64,000 bases of DNA, taken from the NCBI RefSeq assembly GCF_000315625.1, contig NW_005434659.1, positions 699,848 to 763,847 on the forward strand, in the 5' to 3' direction. Source of the DNA: Guillardia theta CCMP2712 (lineage: Eukaryota > Cryptophyceae > Pyrenomonadales > Geminigeraceae). The translations under genes were made by a program, and so were the position numbers. This document shows positions 51,428 to 62,607 of this stretch, piece after piece (position 1 is the first letter of the stretch; every line of letters begins with the position of its first letter). The notes beneath the pieces are model-generated. The model was not told where the DNA came from. It did not search any database and worked only from the letters and a program-made list of their open reading frames with translations.

Positions 51428-52975
51428 ATGTCACAAATAGATGTTTCTTGCTCAAACTTGTTGCTGTTGAGTTTACTCTATCCTATGCTTGCGCAAGGGT
51501 GGTCAGGTCGATGGCACCAATGTGTCTCAGGTTTTCGACCCACGATGAGGCTCCGATTGAGGGGAGGGAGCGACGAAATGGAGTATGGCACAGGAAACGC
51601 GAGTAAATTCTGCAAAGACATTCATGAGATTCCGGACGATTCATCGTCATGGATACGGAGGAATAAGACTGATGTTTCCTCATATGCCATGGATGTTGTC
51701 AGGATAAGATTCGGCAGACATGATCAGTTAGAGAGTGGAAGGCTGGTGGGATACAAGCCACTGTTTGTTCACCAGGTATTCGGGTACGATGAGCTCATCG
51801 ATGGATACATCGACCCATCTTGCAACGTCACATATGCAGAAGATGATCTCCGACCGCTCATTTCCTTCTCAAGCAAGGGCAAGCACCCAGATATAGAAAA
51901 GTCTGGACTGAACTTGACCGATGTGGTTGGAAGCATCCACGAGCATGCTCCTGCAGATTACATTGCCGTCCAAGAGGCTGGCAAGAGGTATCCGCCTTTC
52001 AAGCCAATGGGACAGTACCTGAATTATTACTCTGGATATGACATTGGTCTGTGTGAGAGGGAAGTGACGGAAATGAACGAGCAAAGGGGAGGATCTGTCA
52101 GATTCGAGATGTACCAGTGCCATGTTTCCTCTGATATGAGCCCGGAAATCAAAAACTTCTTCATGCGCACACAAAGTCTTGCCATCTGGTTCATCGAAGC
52201 CCTCTCCTACATTGAGCTCGACGACCCTGGATGGTCCATTGTACTGACTTACGAGGCAACCACTTTGAATTCAAAGAAGACAGCCAACGTGGAGGAAGTT
52301 AGATATCGACTCGTAGGGTTCGCCACTCTCTACCGTCATCGGCTTGTCAATGTGTGGGTTGAGTTCGAGGGGTGACTTTCTGACTCCTCCTGTAGACGAC
52401 GATGGAAAAGGTAAAGGATATCACACCCAACCTGGAAGATGTCGTTGGACGGAATGATATATTCCGTTTGAATATCAGTCAGTTTTTGATTCTTCCTGAG
52501 TATCAGCGAAAGGTGGATTGCTTTGATACTTGCAATGAAGCAAGAAAGTAATGATGTCCTAGGGACATGGCGCCCAAATGATGCGACAAATCTACAAGAT
52601 TGCCATGAAAGATGACAAGGTTGAAATCAACCTTGTTTTTGAGGTAAAAGTAATATCTATTTCAGTTGCTGGATCTACAAGTGGAAGATCCAACCGATGG
52701 ATTTCAAGAGATGAGGGTAAAATTTTCGTACGATCGATCCTCAACTCACTCCCACGAAGATGAAAATAGAGCTGGACATGCTGAGGGAGTCGAAACTCAT
52801 GGATCAGCTTCGCGGAAATTCACCTTCCTGGGGATCTTTACAGAAAAAGTGAAACAGGCTTGAATATTGAGAACATTCATTGAGCAATTGAGTTTTTATG
52901 TTGATCAGGTATAAGTTCCACATGGTAGAACTCTTTGATCTGGCACAAAAGTTGGGCTGTAAGGTGAAAGTCTGA
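51428..52975 (+). CDS. HAT1: Type B histone acetyltransferase HAT1 with an N-terminal leader
   Basis: Exons 51428-52351, 52396-52512, 52563-52643, 52666-52716, 52760-52848 (approx.) and from 52910 join in frame and stop at 52973-52975. HAT1 landmarks in order: HQVFGYDELIDGY, LCEREVTEMNEQ (less typical), FEMYQCHVSSDMSPEIKNFF, LAIWFIEALSYIELDDPGW, YRLVGFATLYRHRLVN, then LNISQFLILPEYQRK|GHGAQM. The last is the acetyl-CoA loop Q-x-x-G-x-G-A. LLDLQVEDPTDGFQEMR follows. HAT1 acetylates new histone H4 before deposition. From ATG 51428 the protein has a signal-like start (SNLLLLSLLYPMLAQG) and then TMRLRLRGGSDE before the enzyme. ATG 51545 would give a leaderless form. The leader suggests an organellar (perhaps nucleomorph/periplastid) form; this is inference. 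Confidence 0.85.
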
Positions 52976-52983
52976 CCCGTAAC

Positions 52984-53547
52984 ATGTTGAGATTGTGCTC
53001 ATTTGATCTCCTGTGCTACTTTGAGCAGGTGGGCAGAAGAGGCGTCAAAGAAGATTCGTCTGGCATGAAGACAGTTGCTGGAGTTGTTGTCAACATGACC
53101 TACGTTTACGAGGTGAATTCAATCCTGACATGTCTCTCGACTTTAGTTGCCTTTTCTCTTGACTTCCCTTGCCTGCATTTCGCAGAGATCTGCCATCGTA
53201 GGCTTCACCATGTCAGAAGTGGATGATGTCCTGCAAGCCATTCTCCCAGAGGATCTACGTCAAACGACCGGTCCACAAGACGCGGCTGAGAAACTCCTGG
53301 TCGCAATATACATGGCGGTTGTTGCCGACTACGGGCAGGTTGGTTTGGTCTGCTGCTCTACCTTGCAAGTTGCTGACTTCCACAGGCGGAGGGCCTCTCA
53401 GATCAGCAGGTCGATCAGCTGCTGGAGAGTGTGGACTCCGGTCGCCTTAAGGAACTCCAAAGTCCTCGAGACATCGCCAGATTGGTCTTGCCGCTGATTG
53501 GCATGATTAAGAAAGGTCTCAACCCCAAAGCAATGACGGACGATTGA
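52984..53547 (+). CDS. Unrecognised protein downstream of HAT1
   Basis: Three exons are supported by splice sites: about 53029-53113 (VGRRGVKEDSSGMKTVAGVV, ending NMTYVYE|GTGAAT), about 53187-53338 (RSAIVGFTMSEVDDVLQAIL, ending VVADYGQ) and about 53388-53547 (AEGLSDQQVDQLLESVDSGR, stop TGA). The first possible ATG is 52984. The protein is small, helical and acidic. An alternative is that HAT1 is spliced into this sequence: GTGAAA|GTCTGA just before the HAT1 stop could act as a donor, in which case these are C-terminal HAT1 exons. I do not recognise the family. Confidence 0.5.
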
Positions 53548-53644
53548 AGTCAATGAAACATGATTCACTTGGAGAATTTATGTGACAATTTATCTATTTG
53601 TTACTCAGTGCTTCAAGATGCCGAGGAACACTGCTAGGAAAGGC

Positions 53645-54501
53645 TCAATTTCTGACTTCTTTACCTTGGAAGTGTGCTGGATGGAGCGATAGAGAATCGC
53701 ACGCCCTGCAAACCCTACAGGAGAAATTCATTGCAACATTCGGACCGTTCGCCTTCACCCTTACCACGTTCCGTCCCCTCCGAACTTCCCCCAATTTGGT
53801 TAGGGCCGAGAGATATTCATCGATCTGGACTTTCCCGATCCCTGTCTTGGAAGCGATGTCTGAAGCTTTCATGGGGTTTGAGCTTTCAGAGATTTTCCTT
53901 AAAACCTGTACAGAACTTAGTAGTTGATGGCTGCTAAATTCCTTGCTGCGTACCATCTCTAATTGCTTGAGGTGAAGTGTTGTATGAAACTGAGCCCTGT
54001 CAGAGTTCTGCCTTGTCCAAACAAGTTCTGGCACACCTTCTTTGGAAGTTTTTCTTTGAAGAACTCTTGGATTTGTGAGGAGCTGGGTAGCTTCACTGCT
54101 GCTGTTTCCGAGATGTCATCTTGCTCGACGTCATCGTGCAGTTCATCGCTCCCTAATGATCTGTTCTCCTTCTCTTGAACCGCCTTCTGTGTATTCTGAT
54201 TCATCAACAGCTCGATCTCAGCAGAAATTTCAATCAAAAAGATGCGAAGACACCTTGCTGACATCGAGATCTAGAGCAACAGCTGCCGTAACTACCCCAT
54301 TGAGCAATTTCTCCATTCCAGCATTGAACCTGGAAAGGAACCGTTCGATCAGCAATGGTCGACTTGTGAGATGACAAGAGAACTGTGTATCTACCCTATG
54401 ATGGATGTATTGACGTCCTTGAGTCGCTTCATGGCAACTGTCGCTTCCTCCGTTGCCCTCCGCGTCTCGTCCAGCAAAGCCGACACCCGCTCCCACGCCA
54501 T
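53645..54501 (-). CDS. Unrecognised helical protein with a winged-helix-like C-terminal part
   Basis: ATG 54501 starts MAWERVSALLDETRRATEEA. Exon 2 (about 54256-54335) gives FNAGMEKLLNGVVTAAVALD. Exon 3 (53959-54215) begins IELLMNQNTQKAVQEKENRS and ends TGLSFIQHF. The last exon has SSVQVLRKISESSNPMKASD and TGIGKVQIDEYLSALTKLGE followed by VRRGRNVVRVK, which reads like the helices and wing of a winged-helix domain. Stop at 53645. The N-terminal helices suggest a coiled-coil assembly. No family name can be given. Confidence 0.6.
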
Positions 54502-55635
54502 TTCAAAACTCTTCTTCCTTTCGATCACCCCACCTCATCAGAAACAGGAGATGACTACCCCTGTTGCAAATGATGACCCCCCACCCCTTATGTCAGATGC
54601 TGACTACCCTACCTATGTCGACTGAAACTCGGTCTACCCTCCGTTTCCCCTTCCAACACACCCCTCGCATCTTACCACTGAACCGTTCATGAAATATTTC
54701 AAGTTGTCTTTTATTATTTCGTTACTTTGCCTCTGAAATTTAAAGTTTTGCCAAAAGGCGGGGGTTGCCGTGCCTACTCAAGTTCCTAGTACCACAATAG
54801 CACAAATCTCATATAGAGAGGTGATAGGACATTAAATGTGAAATGTGCGAGGCTGCCGTACGGACAGAGGGGTGGGGGTACTTTGGAAGGCACAATGGGT
54901 GGTCATTTTCATGGGATATTCCGGGTTGTTCATAGAGAATATGAGGGTGGGTACTTGCAGGAAGGGAGGTGGGGGTTACCAAGGTAAGGGTTCCGAAAGG
55001 TTGGTGGGCAGGTTGGTGGGTTCGAAAACATGGCGTGTAGAACGAGGAGCAGAGGGATGATGGGAGGCGAGAAAATGCGAGGAGAGAATGAAGAGGAGGA
55101 GTGATGAGACGATTATGAATGAAAAGATAATGGTGCAAAGCAGTGCTGACGTAAGAAGTAGGTTCGACCAATCTTCACCCTTCTTTCCTCGCCCTTTCCA
55201 TATCTCACTTTCTTTTTGACAATGCAGTTTATCCTTTATCCTTTATCCTTGATTATTAATCGCCATGACCTGTGTCCCAACTCGATTTGACTATCCTGTA
55301 GCTTAGTTTCTTCTTCTTGCTGACGAAGATCTTTTGATATTCTCTCTTTTGGTCTGTCTCATTTTTCAATTTAGACTATCTCATCCAACCATTCCGTGTA
55401 TGTCCGTCTTTGTCTACCCATTACACCACTTCCTGACCTTTCCTCACACTCCAATCCTTTTCTTTATAAACTTTATCATCATCATTCTACCCTACTTTGC
55501 TCTTCTCCCTTTTGTCCTTATGTACGAGCAGACCACTGTTTGAAAATTGGAGCGATACAACGGCCCCTCCGAGAGCAAGAAGACCTTTGCGAGCAAGGAG
55601 TAGAATATAGATCTTATTCGTAGAAGCAAAAATAG
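54502..55635. other. Intergenic spacer
   Basis: About 1.1 kb between divergent genes, with GGGTAC/TACCCT words (54550-54620 and 54860-54960), a short ATCCTTT repeat near 55235, and pyrimidine-rich DNA up to 55520. No gene seen. Confidence 0.6.
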
Positions 55636-57659
55636 ATGAAATCAAAGTTTGAAGGATCATCAGAGCTAAGGAATTTCAATATCTTTGTCCTGAACGATTC
55701 TTGCAGAACTGGCAACATGGCTTGCCAAAAGTACCGGCTGCCGCCTTCGGAGCAGGAGATCTTGAAGAATGATGCATTCTTCTGCCGATTGAAGACAATG
55801 CCTTATACAGGGCTCCAGGTGTTGGATGTTTCGAACGGGAAGATCCCCAGGTTTTCGGAAAATCAGGGTCAATCCAAGCTTTCCCATCAATTCATCCCAC
55901 CAGTGTGTGTGGAGAGACTCAAAGAAGTTTGCTTGCTCGAGCCCGTCTGGAGCTGCAGCAACGAAGATGATGAAAATCTTCGGCATGAACTTCTAGACTG
56001 GACTGTGCAAATCCCGGAGAAGCTCCTCAATGGGGAGGTTTTCGTCAAGTTCTTAGATGGGAACTCGGCTGCCTTCGCAATATCCCATCCCTCCATCGTC
56101 CAGCATCTGTATGCAAACTGTGGATCAGATTTCCTCCATCCCAACTTCCAGATGTGGAGCCATCATCCTCCTCGCACCCTCGTGAGGCCGGTGCATGGCT
56201 CCGTCTACTTCATCTCCACCGCCGAGTCAGATCTGAGTCCCAGCATGTGCAAAGGAGGAAGCCTTTTCAAATGGAAGCAGTCGGGAGCAGCCCAGTACCT
56301 CAAAGTAAGCTTGCCTTTCTCTCCCTTTACTGGAAACCTGTCGGATCATCCTCCGATGCTGCACTACATCCCCTACGAGTGCACTCAGCCCGTCATGAAC
56401 AGTGAAGGAGCTGGTCAGCAGGAAGCGGAGAAGTGCTTCCTGATGCGCGTTTACACGCTCCACTCCTTCTCCTGCCCCTGCAAGTACTGCATTACTGCCA
56501 AGACCGGCAGCAAGGTGGAAGGGACCAATCGAAGTAATGCCAAGGAAAGGATGTACGATGAGATCTATGGCAAGGTCGCGCTCGTCCAGGTAATCCTTCT
56601 GTTTATGACTGTCTGCTCGTGAACCTGGGCCTCCCCATGTACCTTCTTCTCCTACCCCTTCTGCTTCTTGGATTTACGTGCTCCATCAGATCCTCGACTA
56701 CGAGTGGTCTAAGGGACAGAATCCATCGCAGACGTCGGGCAGCAGCCTGCCTCCAACTCCCCGCCTGACGGACAGGGCAAGCATGCTATCTCCTCTCTCC
56801 CCTGACTTGATCATCCACGCCAAGAGAAATTTGAGCGAGCAAATCCTTTGCCAGGAAGCAGGGAAAAAGACTCCTAAGGGGAAGGAGAACATGAATCCAC
56901 ACTCATCCTCAAACATTTCAGAGCTCAAGTCATCTATGGGAAAGCGTTTCGGGGTCAGGAAAACGTTCAAGACTTTGCCGCCGCATCTTTCTCTGCATGC
57001 AAGGCAGAGGTCACCCTGCTCAAAGCTTTCACCCTGCTCAAAGCTTTCACCTGATCGCTCCCTGGTCAACCATGAGCCTCACCGGTGATGTTCTGCTTTC
57101 CGATGCTCTTGCATGAGTTCGAGTCGCAGATCTCATCCGCTTGGCGAATTTCTGCTCAGCTCCATGAACTTGCCAACAGCTGAGGACGTGTCGGTGCATA
57201 CTGGAGCTTCACTGCTATATTTTTCAGAGGACACCTCCGACACCAGATCGAGCTTCTCCTCCTGCGAGACAGGAGCAAGCGTCCTCTCCGATGAAGCCTG
57301 GCAAAGCGAAACTTCACCATGGTGTCAAGGACTGGGTACCCCCCAATCAGGTGAGACCAGTCAATCCCGTTTTGACTCTCAACCTGCCCCGTCACGAAAG
57401 CCACTTTTGCTCTGCCATGGTCGGTGATGATTTTCCTTTAGTACTCAACTCGGAATTCAATTTTGAGTCGACAAGTCTAGAAATCACCAGGTTCTTTCCC
57501 TCTCCATTTTCTTGCTCCTCTCTTCCTCTTCCTCACCTTATCCTTCTCCTCTTTATCTCTGTTTCACGCTTTCAATGACATACCGACAGTGAGGAGACTT
57601 TGGAGTTGGAACAGGACTGGTTTGCTTTGCCGATCGGCAACAACGAAAAAGAGGTCTAG
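55636..57659 (+). CDS. Unrecognised protein, weakly CG-1-like
   Basis: Exon 1 (55636 to about 56588) encodes a globular part with LHPNFQMWSHHPPRTLVRP, VHGSVYFISTAESDLSPSMC, GGSLFKWKQSGAAQYLK and CFLMRVYTLHSFSCPCKYC. The GS-x-YFI ... GG-x-x-x-KWK pattern recalls, weakly, the CG-1 DNA-binding domain of CAMTA factors. Exon 2 (about 56690-57088) is Ser/Pro-rich with TPKGKENMNP and a tandem SPCSKL repeat followed by basic residues. Exon 3 (to about 57427) has SFSSCETGASVLSDEAW. A short last exon (about 57585-57659) ends with EETLELEQDWFALP. A nuclear regulatory protein is possible, but unproved. Confidence 0.55.
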
Positions 57660-57694
57660 AGTAGGGGAAGGAGATAGGGGCTCTTTCAGCTTGT

Positions 57695-58436
57695 TTATTG
57701 TCTCCCTTCCTCCCTCCGCATGCTCCTGAGGGCCAGCAGCCACCTCAGACGCTTTGGAATTCCATGCTGCGTGTAAGATAATCGATATACAAAAGAACAG
57801 GCTTACCATCATGCCCATCGACGACCTCCGGTAGCAGAGGGCCTTTATGAGCTTCCTCCCATCTCCTGCGAGGCGCAAGGAGGGAAGTTTGTGTGATGCT
57901 GACGCGTTCGGCTCCTTTCCAGCGGATCTTGGCAGCTCTTCCCCAAAGGCCTTTAGTAGTCCTTTCCAGCCAGCACGAGAGAGATGCTGTGCTTCCTCCT
58001 GGTCGAGAGTCGCGTCGATGTCTTGGTCATCGATATCCTCCTCCTTGTCGACATCCTTGTACTTCTCCTCCGCTCCACCTGCGAGTCCAACGGGCCGTCC
58101 TCCACTCAGGAATCATCAAGGTGAAGATTCAGAGTCACCCCATCCACCCTTGTCCGCATGTGTCACCATCGCTTGGATCTCCTTGGACAATTCTGCCAGC
58201 GTTTTCTTATCCCAGAAACTCGTTGGGTCAACCTTTTCCTCTGGTTACTCCGAGCTCGCTAGCAGTGCAGGTACCTTCTCCTTGGTATCTGCGCTTCCCT
58301 CCTTGCCGCTTGTAGGTTTTGGAGCTTCAGGGGGCGGAGGAGGTTTCTTGACAGAGACGAAGACGAAGGTCTTGCACAACTTTGCCTCCTGCTCGCTGGC
58401 TGCGACGAAAGTCTTGGCATCAGCCTGCTCCACCAT
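57695..58436 (-). CDS. Unrecognised small protein overlapping the BMT5-like gene
   Basis: Four exons join cleanly in phase: ATG 58436 MVEQADAKTFVAASEQEAKL to SSE; then LSKEIQAMVTHADK (about 58150-58195); then GGAEEKYKDVDKEEDIDDQD through ALCYRRSSMGMM (about 57810-58085); and last HGIPKRLRWLLALRSMRREE, stop TAA 57695. It is about 195 residues, with a Pro run, an acidic middle and a basic end. Its start lies a few bases before the stop of the BMT5-like frame, so the two either overlap on the same strand or are parts of one transcript. No family is recognised. Confidence 0.6.
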
Positions 58437-59751
58437 GTGAGATCTCAACAGCTGAAAAAGGGACGTCAACCTTGGTGGTCTGATGTCGATACCCCGGATA
58501 CAATCTTTGATCAAAAGGAATAATCTTGCGGAGGATGAGCCCTGATCGCAGTCAAGGGGAGCAGGAGCAGGCGAAGGAGGAGCAGGAGGAGCAGGAGGAG
58601 GAGGCAAAGGAGGAGGAGGAGGAGGAGGAGCAGGAGGGGGAGGGCAGGAGCAGAAGCAGGAGGCAGGAATAGTGGTCACCTGCTTCTTTCGCTCTCTCCT
58701 CTACACCCCATTCCGAGTACGGCGGTCTCACCTTAATGGTGACGTGGATTTGTCCTTCGTCTCTGACTACCAGTCACTGCCGACATGCCACTACCACCAT
58801 CTCCTGAACCTCAGGAAGTCCCTGGCACTCCTGAAAAAGTTGAGGAGGAGCTCCCTGTTGAGATGGACGCGCTGGCTGCTCATCAGAACAGGCCCTTCAT
58901 TCCTCAGTCACGCAACCTGGTCCCCGCAGTGGGGGAAGTTGAAAATGATTCGATCGAACCGCTCGCTGCGGTCGTCGTCAGATCAGACGTCTCACCTTCC
59001 TCTGTGTACCTCTTGAAGGATCTTTCCAGCTTCGTTGCATCGACGTTGTGGAGAATCTAGCCAAATGTTCTCAGTGCTCTGACGTGCTCTACATCGATCT
59101 TACATTAGCATGCGCCTGTTTAAGGAATTGTAGGTTCGCCGGCGCCGAGTTATACTTTTGCAAGACGGTTTGCGAAGAATCCAGCGATGTAGCATACAAC
59201 TTCTCTCCTGACCCAATCCTCTTCGCTAGGCCCCTAGCGAAGGAAAAATCCCCATCGCCCACCACGAGGATCAGAGATTTGCTGTCGTAAGGGCACTGCC
59301 CGACAGGCGCGTAGGAACGATCACGGGTTGGAGTGGACAGGGTTGGTTTGTTCGGCTTGAAGTCTGAAGATGCAATAAGGAGACATCAGATCTCAGCCTG
59401 ACCCACAACTTCACAACCTTTCTTGAAACTTTTCTTCGCCTGCACCTTCTGCCGCAGCTTCTTGGCTCGAGCCTGTGGGACCCTTAAGTTCGTGCGATCG
59501 AGGAGGAGGAGGATCAGCGAGCTCTGTTGACATGACTAGAGATGCTACAGCAATTGACACATCCTCACTCAAAGCTTCACTGCACAAGAGTACGCAGAGA
59601 AAATGTTTCAGGGAAAACAAGATGTTTTTCGGAACTTTCATAGATTCATGCAGATCAGTATACACAGTCGCAGCCGCGAGGAGACCAACAGGATGATGAG
59701 CTACGACACAGCAAGACACGTTTTCCCATGCTCCTTCTGCTCTTCTGCCAT
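58420..59751 (-). CDS. BMT5-like (DUF2431) rRNA uridine-N3 methyltransferase
   Basis: Starts at ATG 59751 with MAEEQKEHGKTCLAVS; a basic exon (KKLRQKVQAKKSFKK, about 59400-59475) follows. The next exon (59110-59366) has LILVVGDGDFSFARGLAKRI, the Rossmann SAM loop typical of the family, then LYATSLDSSQTVLQKYNSAP. Next are ILHNVDATKLERSFKRYTEE, RFDRIIFNFPHCGDQ (about 58930-58970, the hallmark FNFPH), LLLNFFRSARDFLR (about 58815-58870) and GQIHVTIK. The last exon has RLYPGYRHQTTKVDVPF and stops at TGA 58420. Yeast BMT5 methylates uridine 2634 of 25S rRNA at N3 in the nucleolus. The basic N-terminal exon fits nucleolar targeting. Confidence 0.85.
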
Positions 59752-60207
59752 CGTATCCTCTCCTTTCAGCGTGTTTCCTGCATCGCCTTACCTTCTCCCG
59801 CTGCCCCATGGCGAACGAGTAGCGGCCCCCCAATCTTCCGGGCCCTCATCCGGGCCCCGGCTGAGAGGCTCCGAGGCTGGCATTTGACTCAGTGAGTCCA
59901 ATTGCCCGGGACTCTGAAAAATGAACTTCTCAAAAATCGAGTTGAGAACTTCTACCGTACTCAAAAGTTCTAGAACTTCTACACGGCCCGCCTCACCTTG
60001 CCACTGGCATGGATTGAGATGGGGTACCACTACGATTACCCTACCCGGCTTTCTATTCACCCTACCCCATTTCAATCTCAAATTTGGGTGAGGAAAAAGG
60101 GGGTATTTTTCACTACCCCCTTACAAGTTCGTTGAAGCCCACCCCCCAGCAGAGATGGTGTTTTAAAGAAGGACGGTGAGGTGGAGGGGGTTAGCAAGGA
60201 AGCGAAT
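59752..60207. other. Spacer between divergent BMT5-like and epimerase 2 genes
   Basis: About 450 bases with GGGTAC/TACCCT words at 60010-60120. No gene seen. Confidence 0.5.
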
Positions 60208-62161
60208 ATGCGCGTGCTAGTGACGGGAGGAGCGGGCTTCATAGGGAGCCACACAACGCTGGGATTACTCATGCAAGACAAGCAGGGAGACCAAGAGTCC
60301 TACGAAGTTGTTGTGGTGAGTTCCTCTCGTCTTCTAACCACATGATGAGGGAAGAGTCTCCCAGCGAGGAGCTCCGGTTGAGGGAAGCTGACCAAATTTG
60401 TGACGATCAAGTTCTTATCGATGGCTAAGACATTGTCTCTTGAGACATGATTATGAGCACATTTTCATGCCGAAATTCGTTGGATTGATGTTCATGGTTG
60501 TGTTCATTGAACTATGGGAAACAGGTGGACAACTTCAGCAACTCATCGCCAGAATCGTTGAAAAGAGTCATGGAAATCACGGGAAAGACCGTGGAATACC
60601 ATGACTTGGATCTCAGGTACTTGGATAGATTGAAATGTACCATTCCCCCTCAATCTCATTCGCTTACTCTCGTTTTACTTTTCAGGAACAAGTCTGCAGT
60701 GAAAGAATTTTTTGACTCTCAGAAGCAAAAGTTTGATGCAGGTTGCCATAGCTCTGTCTTGATTGACGAAGTCTTGACATCGATTCATTCAGTTGTTCAT
60801 TTTGCCGCGCTCAAAGCAGTCGGAGAGTCGGTGCAGAAACCGCTTGAGTACTATGAGAACAACTTGACTGGTGCCCTCAATCTCCTCGAGGTATCTCATT
60901 CCTACCTCTCGGATCATGCCATCTGATGATTCTAATTTTCTAGTGCATGCGGGAAAGTGGGTGCAAGGCCATCGTGTTTTCCTCCTCTGCCACTGTGTAC
61001 GGGAATGCAACCAAGGACTGCGACAAGATTACCGAGGTTGAAGGGACTGTTGTCCTGCGAAATTATCCTTGACAGAAGAGCAGGATGCTCCAATCAGTGC
61101 GACGAATCCATATGGACGCACAAAGCTCTTCATCGAGGTCAGTTGACACATTCTAGGCAACGGATGAACTGATAGAGCTCACAGGAGATCTTGAGAGACC
61201 TTTGTAAGTCCGACAAGGATTGGAAGGTTTTCAACCCTTGCGTGCTGTCGTTTCGCAAGTGATGACAGGCCCGACTATAGGCTATCAATCTTCGGTACTT
61301 TAACCCAGTTGGTGCACACGAGAGTGGCAGAATCGGCGAGGACCCTGCAGGTACCATTCATCTCCCATTATTTTGCGATAGCTCATTGGTTCTTTTTTCA
61401 AGGCATTCCTAACAACTTGATGCCATATGTTTCCAAGGTCACATGCGGGTTTATGCACTATGTATTCATTCTGATCGAGAACTTCAGGTTGCTGTCGGCA
61501 AGCTCGAGTACCTGACAGTGCACGGAAACGATTATCCCACCCCAGACGGAACCGTAAGATGACAAGATTTTTAAATGTTCGTCTCACATTGCGTGCTTGT
61601 AGGGTGTTAGAGATTACATCCATGTCATGGATCTTGCTGAAGGTGGGCAGTTCTTCAGGCTGTAGAGAATGATTCTGAGATGAATCTGTTTCAGGTCACA
61701 TCGCTGCCATCAAGAAGTTGTCATCACTACAGGGGGAGATCACCGTGAACCTCGGAACAGGTACAGCCAGCGGACTAGTCTTGCTCCTTGGCCGTGTAGA
61801 CCATTTCCTCCTCGTGACTCGTATTTTTCACAGGCCGAGGTTACAGCGTAGTTGAGATGGTGGAGGCGATGAGGAAAGCGAGTGGAGCTGAAATCCCTTA
61901 CAAGATTGGCCCGCGCAGGTGCTCTTCCGCGCTTCGACTTATATGCCCTTACAAAGCTTTCTCAGGGAGGGAGACGTTGCGATGTTGTGTGCAAGCACCG
62001 AGAAGGCAAAGAGAGAGCTTGGGTGGGTTGCTAAGAAGAACCTAGAAGACATGTGCAACGACTTGTGAGTTTTGCTCATCCTCGTCGCTCACCTCTGATT
62101 CTTTCCCTCATATTCAAGGTGGAGATGGCAGAGCGCGAACCCCAACGGGTACCGTCAGTAG
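60208..62161 (+). CDS. galE: UDP-glucose 4-epimerase, leaderless, intron-rich
   Basis: Starts directly at [20 protein letters not shown] (ATG 60208), without a targeting leader. About 14 short exons follow the GalE order: [20 protein letters not shown] (from 60525), [168 protein letters not shown] and [13 protein letters not shown]. Catalytic Ser/Thr and the Tyr-x-x-x-Lys pair are kept. An insertion after NKSAVKEFF (about 25 residues) is not typical. A cytosolic UDP-galactose supply is the likely role. The last base of the stop is approximate. Confidence 0.92.
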
Positions 62162-62607
62162 GAACCGGGTTCATTTCAGAAACACAATGATGCCATGATT
62201 CGAGTCCGAAATTTTTGATAGAGTCAGCATTTAATGAATTAAGCCAGTTAATCGCTACTGCCAGTGCCCAGAACTCGCCGGAGGCCCGGCGGCCCGGCGC
62301 GCAGTGCCAGACTACTGTCCGATCGAACTGTCCGCCAATGACCTGCCGGGGCCCCCGCGTTTGAAGTGTGCGGCAGGCCGCCGGGCGGGCACTGGCAGAA
62401 ATCGACCCTGAGGCGGACCCGGAATCTCGGATGCGGGCGGGGATGAGGCAGATCGCAGTGCGGGTAGACCATGGCGTGTCAGGGGAACGGGTGGTAGGAG
62501 GCATCATGGCGGAGATTGAGAAGCAGAGCATGTGATGGAGCTCGTTTGAAAGATAATGATAGCGAAGAAGAGGATCCGATGAAGATGAGGCGAGAAGCTC
62601 GAAGGTT
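62162..62607. other. Spacer with a GC-rich patch
   Basis: About 450 bases between epimerase 2 and the last gene. The stretch 62270-62400 is rich in GCCGGGC, CCGGCGGCCCGG and CAGTGCC words; similar patches occur near 9060-9500, 42095 and 46160. Confidence 0.5.
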
